Assembly: GCA_011037195.1 (NCBI GenBank)
Contig: JAAEAF010002696.1
Location: forward strand, 62,001 to 126,000
Length of the DNA: 64,000 nucleotides
From: Triatoma infestans
Taxonomy: Eukaryota; Arthropoda; Insecta; Hemiptera; Reduviidae
Direction: 5' to 3'
In this document: piece after piece, positions 53,270-63,833 of the stretch
Numbering within the stretch: the first letter of the stretch is position 1
Layout: each line of letters begins with the position of its first letter
Made by a program: the position numbers and the translations under genes
Notes under the pieces: model-generated
The model's database searches: none
Seen by the model: only the letters and a program-made list of their open reading frames with translations
Told to the model about the DNA's origin: nothing

Positions 53270-54770
53270 CGAGTATATTCAAAGACATCCAATTTGTGCA
53301 GAATATTCATGCTTCGCTGTACAATATGAGAAATGAGGGGACAAAAAATGTCATCTTTGTCTGGACACCGGGGCACTCAGGAATAATAAGAAAATGAAGT
53401 TGCCAATTTGGCAAAAGAAGCAACAGCCATGGAGGCTACGGTTGAAAGAATTATTCCAGTAGATACCATCCATGTTTTAAAAGAAAAGTTCTCTTAAGTT
53501 GGTAGGATGAGTGGACCTTAGTGGGAGGGAATAAACTTAGGGAAATTAAAGTGGTAGTAACACCCTGGGGTCAGTTATAGAGGCAATAGGAGGATAGAGG
53601 TAGTGATAGTAGATTGAGAATCAGCCATATCCGAATAACTCATGGGTATCTGATGAGTAGAGATGCAGCCCCTATACAGGGTGCCCCAAGGTATATGGAT
53701 AACGACTATTTCTCGGAAACTAAGATAGCTAGAAAAAACTAAAAAATATGTGTCCCCGTAGATTTTTTTTTGTTGAAAATCCAAATTTAATCTGCAAATT
53801 TGGTTTGGTGCTTCGAGAAACGAGATACAGGCACCAATTTCATTTTTTCAAATAGGGAGGTGTGGTTTTTATTTAAGAAATAGATTCCTCTATTTTTTTT
53901 GTAAGAAAAATTTACTTGAACGGTTTTTTTTTTTTTGAGCGATATTTTACAAGTTATGAATGTAAACATGATTCTTATAAGAAATTTCAAAATGTTATTA
54001 TAACGGTTTTTTGATTGGATAAGAAGAAAAGTACTGTTTTATTAGAAAATTTTACTCCTCATTAATTACAGATCTTGCTCGAACTGGCCGCCACCATTAG
54101 AGATGCATACTCGTACACATGCTTTTTCCGGCCAATTGTACGTTAGGACCAAAGAAATACATCTCTAATGGTGGAGGCCAGTTCGAGCAAGATCTGTAAT
54201 TAATGAGGAGTACAATTTATACTAAAAAAGTACTTTTCTTCGTATTCAATAAAAAAAAACGTTTTTGATATCATTTTGAAATTTCTTAGAAGAATCATGT
54301 TTTCATTCATAACTTGTAAAATATCGCTCACGGAAAAAAACCGTTCAAGTAAATTTTTCTTACAAAACATAGAGGAATCTATTTCTTAAATAAAAACCAC
54401 ACTTCCCCATTTGAAAAAATGAAATTGGTGCCTGCATCTCGCTTCTGGAAGCACCAAAACAAATTTGCAAATTAAATTTGGATTTCTAACAAAAAAACTA
54501 CGGGGACACGTATTTTTTAGTTTTTTTCTACGTTGAATCTTAGTTTCCGAGAAAAAGTCGTTATCCACATACCTTGGGACACCCTGTATATATAGTAATT
54601 GCAATGCATCCCTGACAGTGAAGCATATATTGCTAGACTGCTCGATATATTCTAGATGGAGAACACTAACCCATATTCCAGAGTGGATGATCTCCGTAAT
54701 GACCTGAACATTATTGATAGGCTGATACTGTACCTGAAAGCCATTCCTATATTTGGAAAAATTTATTACA
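53270..54770 (+). pseudogene. RNase H LINE C-terminus, interrupted by a fold-back element
   Basis: 53270-53676: NVIFVWTPGHSG with ANLAKEATAMEATVE (end of RNase H), then INLGKLKW and ISE*LMGI-like text up to RDAAP. 54591-54770 continues SNCNASLTVKHILLDCSIYS. The YLMSRDAAPxCxxCxxxLTVKHILxxC zinc-type motif is split exactly by the inserted element. Confidence 0.75.
53677..54586. mobile_element. Mariner-like fold-back element with ~430-bp arms
   Basis: 53677-54109 and 54157-54586 are inverted arms starting CAGGGTG(C/T)CCCAAGGTAT, with TA (or TATA) on both sides. The 47-base spacer plus arm ends encode the transposase tail CVRVCISNGGGQFEQDL on the minus strand, and the right arm repeats ISNGGGQFEQDL on the plus strand. 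The catalytic domain is entirely lost. Confidence 0.85.
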
Positions 54771-54834
54771 TTATTATTAGTTCAAAGTTAAACCGTAAAA
54801 GTTTTCGTTGATTTTGTTTTTTTAACATCTATGG

Positions 54835-55020
54835 TCATTGGCGTCCGGAGCCTTCTCAGTGCACTGCAGGCCGCCGGTCAGTGATCTTTCATTACAGACA
54901 ACACTGTCCATCACCGGACAGTGAGCTGTAGAGGCTCCTAGGAAGAAAAAATCTAAGGGTAGCACAGCTGGACTCGAGCCCGAGTCCTCCGCGTGGGAGT
55001 TCATTACTTAGCTATTCTCT
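54835..55020 (-). mobile_element. tRNA-headed SINE, family B
   Basis: Minus strand: AATAGCTAAGTAATGAACTC, CCCACGCGGAGGACTCGGGC, CCTAGGAGCCTCTACAGCTC and CACTGTCCGGTGATGGACAG, ending GGCTCCGGACGCC. It is followed on the plus side by a 33-base T run at 55043-55075. Confidence 0.85.
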
Positions 55021-55041
55021 TCCCTTTTTCTAAGTTGTTAC

Positions 55042-55077
<36 letters not shown>

Positions 55078-55261
55078 TTGACTGTTGTCTTAATTGAGCG
55101 GAGGTAATATAATTACATAACTATGGTTGGAAGGAAGTAGGGTATAATAACTGACAGGTTTGTTGCCCCCCCCCCAAACTTGTAATGTACAATGGTGATA
55201 ATGCAGACAAAATAGCCTCCTTTAATTGTTGGCTTTTGTCTTTAAAGCCTTGTCTATCACT

Positions 55262-55405
55262 CCCTTAGATTTTCTCTTCCTAGGAACCTCCTACAGCTCA
55301 CTGTCCGGTGATGGACAATGTTATCTGTAACAAGAGAACACTATCCGGAAGCCGGCAGTGCACTGAGAAGGCTCCGGGCGCCTTAAATTGAACAAAAAAA
55401 AAAAA
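55262..55405 (+). mobile_element. SINE family B, 5'-truncated
   Basis: Starts in the body (TTCCTAGGAACCTCCTACAG), continues CACTGTCCGGTGATGGACAA and GGCAGTGCACTGAGAAGG, and ends CGCCTTAAATTGAACAAAAA. Confidence 0.85.
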
Positions 55406-55684
55406 TTGTTTGCTAATAAAGTTATACAATATTGCGCATTAAGAAATCATTTAAAAAAGTGAAACACAAACAGTGATAGCAATAATAATGTAAACAACCT
55501 TGTCTGGGAGTGTCCACTTTAGATAAATTTAATGTTTACTAATATTTTTTTAAATTATTAAAAGTTAAACTGAATTCAATAATCCATTCTGCCCGCCCCG
55601 GATTGTAGTAAATGTATTCTAATTTAGATTCTTGTAGTCACTGGCTGTGATGTAAATACCAATACTTCCTTATCACTCCCATAG
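55406..55684. other. No feature seen
   Basis: AT-rich spacer. Confidence 0.4.
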
Positions 55685-55858
55685 ATTGCACTGGAGGACC
55701 CCAGTTCGTGTCCAGCGTATAACTGCTAAATTTTATATTTGTTTAAAAAATGTTAATAGTAAAGTAGGTGCTTCCGCCCCCGTCCACGACACTAAATTGG
55801 TAGTTGGACGTTAAGCCCGCCTGAAAAAATAGGCATTACTTTACTTTACTTTACAAAA
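55685..55858 (+). mobile_element. SINE family A, 5'-truncated
   Basis: GGAGGACCCCAGTTCGTGTCC (B box region), AACTGCTAAATTTTATATTT, TTAAGCCCGCCTGAAAAAAT and a TTTACTTTACTTTAC tail, matching 31352-31565. Confidence 0.8.
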
Positions 55859-56299
55859 GAAAGAAAGAAAACAAGTATATTCGGCATGGATAAGTTATCC
55901 GTCTGCCGGAGGTTGATTTTTAATGAATTATTGTGAAGCGTGAACAGTATTAATAAGGAAAATAAAAAACAAAAAAGTAGAAAAATAAATAGATAAAATA
56001 ACTAAATATAAGAAAATTAAAAAAAAATAGAAATTGAAATACTGAACAAGTTGATAACGATACTGCCCCAGGCGTGTTGTGCATAATTAAAGGAGTGATT
56101 GGCAAGAAGATGAATTTAGGAGGGACATTAAATGAGATCTAGATAACTTCTAACAGCCAAAATAAAGAAATCTAACTTCTAGAAGAATAGTACATTCCGC
56201 AATGAAATGAAAGACATCTTCTTTGGACCGACAGTGTCACAGAGGACAGAGTTCCACATCTTTTTCTAGGAAAGGTACAGTAATTTAAATAGAGCAGCT
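55859..56299. other. Unassigned
   Basis: A-rich at 55930-56040; 56040-56290 is less biased but unrecognised. Confidence 0.35.
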
Positions 56300-56540
56300 C
56301 ACACTACTGTGTTGTTATTGTTGTTGTTATGAGGGTTTTTAAGTTTTTAAGGATTCCCATGAGGGCCAAGTGGGTGTTGACCCAGCATCGTGATAAAAAG
56401 TGAGAAGCTACAGTTAGTAGCGCCCTAGGTAGCGAAGGCCGGAACTAAACGACGTTAGGAACTGCGAACCTTACCACACGCCTCCCATTTAAATCGTCTG
56501 GCAAGCTTTGGCCCTTCATGGGCTGCTGCGCCATAGGGTT
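56300..56540 (+). mobile_element. SINE-like repeat, family C body
   Basis: TTGTTGTTGTTATGAGGG, then TGTTGACCCAGCATCGTGAT, similar to 8811-8900. The 3' part (CGACGTTAGGAACTGCGAAC, CCCTTCATGGGCTGCTGCGCC) has no counterpart in the window. The tRNA-like head is absent. Confidence 0.4.
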
Positions 56541-57092
56541 TTCTTTATCAGCAATAAAAATCTTTAAAAAATTATAAAGCAATTATTTCAACAAATCAAG
56601 TTTGCTAATCTGTTTAATTTTTTTCACTAAAAAAGTGAGATAGAAAAAACAATTTACCTTCAGAGGAAGTTTGACGTAGTCTAAAAGTAATTATTAGAAT
56701 ACGATGCTCTTATTGGAGTGTAGAATGAAGTCTTTGTAAGCTATGATATTTTCCAAGTTATCGTATTTTTACAACGATTCTTATCATATTTCTCCCCACT
56801 TATCTTTTCTTTATTTTATTATTTTTTTTTTTTTAACCATCACCTTGAGATAACTATTACAAGTATAATAGTAACACAGTGTGTGTGTGTTAATCCAATA
56901 TAAAATATTTCTCTTTGTTTGTAAAAAAACACGTGGTGTTAAATAATTATCATTCTATTCGCGCTTACAATTGTGTGTTTGTGTTTTAAAAATAACAAAA
57001 AGACCTTCATTGTAGAGTTTTGGATTAATTTGAAAATAATATCGATTTAGTGATGGTGATTGAATCGTTATAATAATTGTTGGTTTTTATAG
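56541..57092. other. AT-rich, no assigned feature
   Basis: Nothing recognised. It would be intron if the next entry is an exon. Confidence 0.35.
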
Positions 57093-57186
57093 AAATAATC
57101 TATCAATGTTGATCATATTACTAGTAGAACACGCTGCAAATGCAACAGGCCAGCAACATGGTTGCATGCATGTATTTTACATTCAG
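57093..57186 (+). CDS. Candidate host exon, 94 bases
   Basis: An AG acceptor after TTGGTTTTTAT and a CAG|GTAATT donor border a segment that is open in only one frame (one leading base, then 31 codons). It encodes LVEHAANATGQQHGCM then HVFYIQ. It is clearly more GC-rich than its flanks, and no transposon similarity was recognised. I could not identify the protein. No phase-compatible partner exon was found nearby. It may be a lone exon of a large-intron gene or a chance. Confidence 0.3.
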
Positions 57187-57461
57187 GTAATTTTTTTATT
57201 TCTTCATAAAGGTCAATTTTGTTAAATAAGATCAAACAATATGCAGAATTGAGGCGACTTTAATTTATTCTCATTACTTTCTGTCTCTATTGTATGTAAA
57301 AAGATCGCTACTAGAGTTGAGTTTTATCTGTCAATTTCTGGTCAACAGAACCGTCCCCCCCAAAAAAGGAAAACCCCAGAAAGGTCCAACTAGATAAAGA
57401 CGTTTCATCCGACAGTAAAGTTTTGGTTAAAATCTCGGCATACTGAAAATATCGCTTGGAA
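57187..57461. other. No feature seen
   Basis: AT-rich with a C-run at 57355-57360. Confidence 0.4.
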
Positions 57462-57735
57462 TGTGAAATGTTATTGGTGTGGATGTGTTGTGGTAACTTG
57501 TGGCGTGAGCGGTTTTGTAAAAGGGCTTGTAAGTATATATGTTTAAGAGAGAAGTATCAGAAATAAGAAGGTAGTCACCACTGCTAATAATAAATATATT
57601 CTATCAAAATAATAACTACAAGTTATTTGCAAAGGAATTATTCATTTATTAATATGCACTGATGCAAAGAGAGCGAAAACCAAGTGTTCTGCTTCGGTGT
57701 CTACAACAAACTGTCCTGAAGGAATGTCTTGTAAT
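57462..57735 (-). mobile_element. Partial family-L1 LTR
   Basis: Begins TGTGAAATGTTATTGGTGTG and includes GTAGTCACCACTGCTAATAA and ATAACTACAAGTTATTTGC, closest to the solo LTR at 4.29 kb. It has an internal deletion and loses similarity after CTGAAGGAATGTCTTG. Confidence 0.75.
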
Positions 57736-58138
57736 TGTTATTTCAAATCTTCCCCTGTGAGAAGAAGGGGTATAAAATGCTATCAAGTTCATGAACTCTA
57801 AAAGTCAATAGTGGTCTTCTACCTGAAATGTCCTTTTGCAAGGGAATGTCACATATTTTCATAATTTTGTTGTTTTTTTTTTCAAATTAAATATATTTTA
57901 ATATTTTTTGCATCCATTACAAATGAATATATTTTTTTTTTTTTAACCTTTCACAATTTTTGCTCAAAAAAACGTTCCACATTATTTTTAAGGTAAAATA
58001 ATTTTTAATAAATTTAGCCAGAGGAGTCTTTTAATGAAAAAAAAAGACTCTTCTGGCCGCATTGCCATATAAACTTTTCCAATATAATTCAAGGTCATAA
58101 TTTTTTTGGAAACCATTTTATCATTTTAGAAAAACATT
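57736..58138. other. Unassigned, with a small hairpin
   Basis: GCCAGAGGAGTCTTTT (58018-58033) pairs with AAAAGACTCTTCTGGC across a short A-rich loop. The rest is T-rich. Confidence 0.5.
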
Positions 58139-58620
58139 TTTTTTAACTTTCTGTTGTGCTTGGGTTTGCTGAGCTCTGAAAACATCAGGGATTTTTTTCT
58201 ATGATAGCCTGCTTCATTTTATGGTCATCGGATCATTGAGATTTCGCTCAGCTTCAGGATGGTACAGAATTTTGCAGAACAAAATCAGTTTACACACTCA
58301 GGAATGTTCGAACAGATCTGAAGATTCCTTTTGTCCACGGTATAGCAAAGCTACAAGAAATTCCACAGCAGACTCCCCCTTCATCCCAATCCCCTCGGCC
58401 AAACCCTCTATTCCACCACAACACTTCCAAGCAATCCTACAAGGTGGATTGAAACGTCATTGGCCCCGCGACCTTCTAGGTACAACTAATGGCAGTTGTC
58501 ACTAGATAACTACCATTCATGACCGTCACGTCATTGTTTACATCTCCTATTAGCCTATTTACTTGTTACATATTTATTTATGTAGTTGTAAATATTCAAT
58601 AAAACAATTAAAAAAAATAA
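58139..58620 (+). pseudogene. Jockey-like LINE 3' end
   Basis: 58139-58240 resembles the left outer part of the 48.65-kb hairpin. Then NVRTDLKIPFVHGIAKLQ-like text, a broken C-terminus, and a 3' UTR ending TATTCAATAAAACAATTAAA. TDLKIPF and the tail link it to the Jockey fragments at 8.3 and 52.5 kb. Confidence 0.6.
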
Positions 58621-58913
58621 TGAATGTTCGAAATTTTCAACGGAAATTTGTTTTAAGCTTCTCTGAGCGCGAAAAACAATGTTTTTTTTAGTGAATGTTT
58701 TGTGTGTGTGTGTGTGCGTGTTTATGTGCGTATATGAGAGAGACAGAGAGTGTAAATAAAACTCAAACTTAATATACCGTTTAGATACTATATCTGCATA
58801 TTACCTGGAAGTTTCAGTCAAAATCTAGTGATTGAAATACAATTTTACTGAGTAGTTTTTCAGTTTTTGCGATTCTCTTTGAACTTCACATACTTCTAAC
58901 ACAAATGATATTT
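58621..58913. repeat. CCGG-family repeat traces and TG microsatellite
   Basis: A TG run at 58701-58713. 58790-58870 has GGAAGTTTCAGTCAAAATCT and GAGTAGTTTTTCAG phrases. Weak. Confidence 0.35.
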
Positions 58914-59782
58914 TTTTTTTAGTGTTTATGTGTTTATGCACTGCGACCATCCAGTGATTGATTTTTAACCCCTCTGGTAGCGTGCATGAGCTTGCTCATC
59001 TACAGCACCCTCTCCAAGTTGAGCCCCCCTAAGGAATTCAAGAATCTTGAAGGGTTCTAGGTTGGGTATTTCCCCCTCTCCCACGTGGTAACAATCCAGG
59101 CTGTTAAATCTTCTTTAGAAGTCGGCGTTGCAGTCGATGAGGATATGCATTGGAGTTTTCCTTCATCTTCCTACAGAATCTGCATGTACCATCATCTTCT
59201 AGGCCCAGTTTTCTCAGGTGCCCCCTGACTCTGCCGTACGCCTTAAAAATACGGATCTTGTTTTTACTCAGACTGATGCAGGCCTTCGACCTTTCCTGGG
59301 TCGGACTGCCTCAATGTTCCAGAGACATGCCCTTTTCGCCACCTCTTCATCTTGAATTCTTCCAAAATTAACCGGTCGCTGACTCCACAAAAGAGCTCAG
59401 GCTCCAAGAGCGGAGATGCAGCGCCATTTTTTTTTTTTGCCAGAGTGTCGGCCACTTCGTTGCCTTCCACACTCACATGTCCCGGCACCCAGAATACGGT
59501 AACTTTGTTTCTTCTATTCTAGGTCGTTAAGTTTATCTAGGCACTCCCAAACCATTTTAGAACTGATAACACAAGGACTTAGTGCTTTAATGGCACTATC
59601 TCTTGATTCCTGTATCCCTGTCGAGATTAAACTGAACGCAACTTCTAATAGCCATGAATTTCCGCCTAGAAGATGCTGGGATACATATCATGGGTTCCAA
59701 GTGTTTGGTTCTAGGCCTAAACACCCCTGTCCCCAGTTCGCTCGAGGGTCTTGGACCCGATTGTATACCACTTCTTACTGAA
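58914..59782 (-). pseudogene. LOA-like LINE copy 4 (RNase H, C-terminus, poly-A)
   Basis: A T run at 58913-58923 marks the 3' end. From right to left: KWYTIGSKTLE (the first RNase H Asp is Ile here), AEIHGY, then VPGHVSVEGNEVADTLAKKK and LLEPELFCGVSDRLILEEF, and the C-terminus. 5' truncated at about 59782. AAATGA occurs beside both ends and may be the target duplication. Confidence 0.75.
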
Positions 59783-59784
59783 AT

Positions 59785-60240
59785 GAATGGATATCACTTT
59801 TATATATAAAGATATGGAGGCGTTACCTATTCAGGCGGGGAGTAGTGATTTTGAGCTCTGGAGATTCCAACAGGAAAGTATAAAAATAGATGACGATTTA
59901 CGGGAGAAATGGAAGGCTCGTTGGGCTTCTTCGAGTAAGGGCAGGACAACCTTTCGTTTTGTTCCTGATGCTGCTGGAGACAGGATAGTGGTTCCCTCAG
60001 AGTTTTCTTACGCTGTAGAGCGATTGGTGACAGGGCATTATTTATTTATAGTTGTGTGTGTGGTATGAATGCGGTAAGGTTAGGGTGTAGGATTAATGTA
60101 TTCCTATAATAGAGATATTAGGATAGTTTAGTTGTGGCTCCCCTGGAATATTGAGTACAGGGGAAACAGTTTTGTTTTTTAAATGGTTTGAGATGTAAAT
60201 ATTGTGAATGGGAATGAAATGAATTGTTACAGGCCAGTGG
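59785..60240 (+). pseudogene. R1-like LINE C-terminal fragment
   Basis: 59787-60068 reads EKWKARWASSSKGRTTFRFV then VERLVTGHY, the post-RNase H pattern (WxxxW..S.KGRTTxxF....LTGH) of R1-like LINEs. It corresponds to the relic at 85-290. The probable 3' UTR extends to about 60240 with GTGGCTCCCCTGGAATATTG. Confidence 0.6.
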
Positions 60241-61140
60241 ATTAGAAATATATTAATCGTTTACGAAGTATTTGGACCTTTTACTCAATATTTACTTAAT
60301 ATTTGATCTTTTACGGAATAGCGCATAGACTAGGAATTTCTATCGGATAAAATTTTTGTCCACGCGTCTATAGATTTGTATTATAAGTTGGTTGTACTGT
60401 GTACGGGCAGGGATGAGCGCGAGCTCCGGTACTGCCCTCTAGTGGGATTATTAAAATATATATATATAAAGATATCACTTTTCTAGAATAAATTTATTTT
60501 TATCGGGTGTTCTGGGAGAGCAGAAAATGTTTATAGTATTGCACCAAAGTTGAAAGAAAATGTATTAAAAGAATTGTTAAAATTTCAAGTTTTAATGAAA
60601 TCGGGTGACCAGAAATACGACTATAAATTTTTTTTTTTTTTTTTAAAGAATTTTCTCAAAATGGGGGCACCTTCATCAATTTTCTTGGAAACTTGGAATA
60701 TGGAATGCTTACAGTATTGATATAAAAACTTATCATTTTTATTTGATATACGATATTTTTCCGAAAAATTTGATTGTGTGGAGGTTCTGGGTAAGTTTGT
60801 CACGTCAGATTATTTATAGCAGATTATTTCCTAAAGAGGTCCAGAATATTATAGAGTTTTGTAAGTGTTATTGTTATTATTTGTGAAAGGAGAATACTAT
60901 AGACTTCAGGTGAATTTTCTATAATCTTAAACAAAATAATCATTTGTAAAAGAATTAATCTTTGACAAATAAAATTATTAGCCTATTCTATTCAGTTGTA
61001 GAAAGTCGTGTGAGTGGTCGCATTAGGTTTTATTTTTCTATCCATGATATGATATTGTTGATTCTTCTTTTAAAAAAATCATAAGTTTTAATGTTTATAT
61101 ATATTGTACGTCAGTGAGTTGGTGGGAGTAGAAGTGATCT
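60241..61140. other. Unassigned, AT-rich; CCGG-family traces
   Basis: 60480-60790 has GATATCACTTTTCTAG, TCGGGTGACCAGAAATACG and TTCTCAAAATGGGGGCACC, loosely like the interspersed repeat. No coding. Confidence 0.3.
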
Positions 61141-61440
61141 TCTTTTTTTTTTAATAAATCATAGACCGCTAACGTCAGCTACGAACAGAAGTGTAAGAAG
61201 GGTCTGGTTAGGTTTAAAGATAGGAGAGTATGGTGAGATTTTACTTCCACACAGGAAATGACAACGCTAAAGAGTTTGTGTGGAATGAGAAAGATGGTGG
61301 GGCAAGTTGTGGTGATGAGGCTGGAGCAAGCTGGCGAGAGGTTGTATGGTACGGGGGGCAAGAGGGTACCTACCACCAGTCAGTAGACATAGCAATAGCC
61401 TCGACACTTCATTTTCTTAAACACTAAGCGTTTCTCTGCC
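61141..61440. other. GC-richer segment with a short open frame
   Basis: A 65-codon plus frame at 61230-61427 (MVRFYFHTGNDNAKEF...) has a balanced composition and a stop. No domain, splice signal or second copy supports it. Recorded because it stands out from the AT-rich flanks. Confidence 0.15.
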
Positions 61441-62104
61441 GGTTTTGTTCCCAGTCACTCTCTCTCACCCTCTCTCTCTTCAGTATTCTCTACTTACCTC
61501 TGCTGTCCTCAAGAATGAAGCACTCACCCTGCTATCATTCTTTTCAACCATATAACGCAACGTTGCCTTGTAATAAAAGTGTTCCTCAACTCGTTTCCAC
61601 TCAACCAACTTTTCTTTTTTTTGTTTCATAGTTTTTCATTCAGGACATAGAAAAAAAGAAAACGATAAAAGTAAAAACCAACCTTTATTACCTCGTTTAT
61701 GATCTTCGTTTTTTTTTTTTTTTTTTGTTTGTTTAAATTCCTTACTGCCCATATTGGGGCCCATAAAACTCAAGTTAAAACTATCAATCTTATCATCCAT
61801 ATTGCTTAATTGATCAAATTCAATTGATCGGGCCATCATTTTCTATTAACATATAAGTTAATTACATTTTTAATTAACCTGGTGCCGTTTATGTGTATGG
61901 GAAGCAATTAGAGTACCTTTTAAGATGCATAATTTTTTTTTTGTTTCTTTGGGGGGGGGGGGGTTTTTTTTTTTTTACCTTCACCTTTTATTTCTCAGTA
62001 AATGTGTAGATATTTAGGAATTAAAAGCTATCTCATTAGAACAACTGAAGGACTTTATAAGAACATAAGTGGGATGGTAAAAAATTGATATCTGAATCTC
62101 TGAA
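61441..62104. other. Unassigned; homopolymer runs
   Basis: A CT-rich run at 61456-61485 and G13 followed by T12 at 61951-61976. Nothing coding. Confidence 0.4.
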
Positions 62105-62265
62105 AGTTTCCAAATAAACAGGACTGAAGCCAGGCTGGCTTGACTAACCCCTCTTCTTTTTATATTCATGTACAGCAGATTACAGCTTTACTATATACCG
62201 ATGACCAGATAATAATAGCGCCAGATCCAGAAGGTATGAGCTACTTATTCAGGAAGTTTTCCCAG

Positions 62266-62808
62266 TTTAATGTTATGATGTGATGATGTGTATTTGTAGT
62301 AGCTGGTTGTGTAGCACGAGCGATTTTGTATAAAAAGGGCTTTGTAAGTATGTAAGTTTAAAAGAGAATGAAGTATTAGTAATAATCAAGAAATCACCAC
62401 TGTTAACAATAAATATATTCAGTTAAAATAATAACTACAACTTATTTGATATTATAAACTTATTTAATTTATTGTGAAACTGGCACTAATACGATAAAGA
62501 GCGATTCCTGAAGTGTTCTGTTCTGGTTCTGGTCTTGTTTGAAGGCTGAAGTCTGACTATTCTTGTTGGAAGGTAGAGTACAGCCTGTTCGAAGGAATGC
62601 CCTCTAACAAAGCAGTTGGCCAAGTCGCATTGTATTAAATTTTGTGCCTTTGTTTCCCTACTAGCAATGACCTAGATTTAATATACCTGGCTCTACCCCT
62701 GCACTAAGATACATTTGAAAAATTAACAAAGTTAGATTTTTGATACTATAAAATATTCTAAACTATTTCTTCAAAACTGTTATTTTTCGATTTCGTCCTT
62801 TCACTACA
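62266..62808 (-). mobile_element. Solo LTR (family L1), TSD CCAG
   Basis: About 543 bases, homologous to the array LTRs throughout (GTAGCACGAGCGATTTTG, AAGAGCGATTCCTGAAG, TTTCACTACA). Flanked by CCAG (62262-62265 and 62809-62812). Inserted in the LINE RT. Confidence 0.9.
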
Positions 62809-62921
62809 CCAGATTTCGATTAAGTGTTAGCCAAAAGAAATTGGAAAGCATATATTTAATGTTACTCACGTTTCGTTGGAAATAGGTGGACTGCACGATA
62901 CATACCAGCAAGAAGTTCAAA

Positions 62922-63833
62922 TACGAGGGTCGTTTAATAAGTATCGAGACTGATCTCTGTAGCTCAGCAACGGTTTTTTTAATCAATATAGTAGTTTCAG
63001 TGCGTCAAGTTGACATCCTTGTACTTAGCTTCTCTTCAGCTGTTTGGGAGTATTTGACAAGCATAACCTCAAATGTATTCAGTCAAACCTCAAATGGCAA
63101 GTCCGCTCGCGCATTGAACCTCGGAAGAAACGCTCAGTGATTAGATTTTTAGTTGCAGAGGGTATCAAAGGTAGTCCACGGAATCCACGGAAGAATGTTG
63201 AAAGTGTACGGAAATGATTGGTTGAACCGTTCGAGCTTTACAAATGGGTTTAAAACAGTTTAAAAGTGGCCGTATAAGTATCTGTGACGAGCAACGAAGT
63301 GGACGACCGGTTGAAGTTGCAACTTCCTTCCTCTCGAAATCAGGGCAACAGGCGTATTACTGTACAACTGATGGCTAAAGAAGTGCACACGAGTGTTGGA
63401 ACTGTCCATAACATTATTCAGAATAAGCTGCAGTACAAGGAAACTTGTGCGAGATGGGTTCCAAGACAACTTGGAACACACGCCACAGTTAATTCAAGAA
63501 ACACTAAAAAGTGGGATGGAGATCCTTCCACATCCTCCCCTACAGCCCCGACCTCCCTCCATTGCACTTCCATTTGTCTTGACCCCTTAAAGAGGCTCTA
63601 CGTGGGAAACATTTTCAATCCAATGAAGAAGTTAAAAATCAGATACAAAAAGGGGCTTCAAGATCAACCCAAAGTATTTTATGCCAGAGCATACACAAAT
63701 TAGAAGTATGATGGAACAAGTGTATAAATGATGCTGGACTATATTGGAAAATGGCCAAAGTTTTGCATTGATAAGTAAACCGTTTTTGATCTACAGCGAT
63801 TTGTCTCGTTACTTATTGAAGACCCTCGTACTT
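62922..63833 (+). mobile_element. Deleted mariner, ~910 bp
   Basis: Inverted ends of about 60 bases: left TACGAGGGTCGTTTAATAAG, right (inwards) TACGAGGGTCTTCAATAAGT. Both are followed by TAxCGAGAC and a conserved CTGTAG.TC block. Insertion is at TA in the LINE RT. Full mariners are about 1.3 kb, so some 400 bases are missing. Confidence 0.9.
63130..63720 (+). pseudogene. Mariner transposase, internally deleted
   Basis: N-terminal helix-turn-helix remains: SVIRFLVAEG, then FKSGRISICDEQRSGRPVEV (63257 on), then TVQLMAKEVHTSVGTVHNII and CARWVPRQL. After a jump, the C-terminal PxSPDLPPSDFHLF-like segment and the final catalytic region appear in another frame. The first two catalytic Asp regions are in the missing part. 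Confidence 0.8.
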
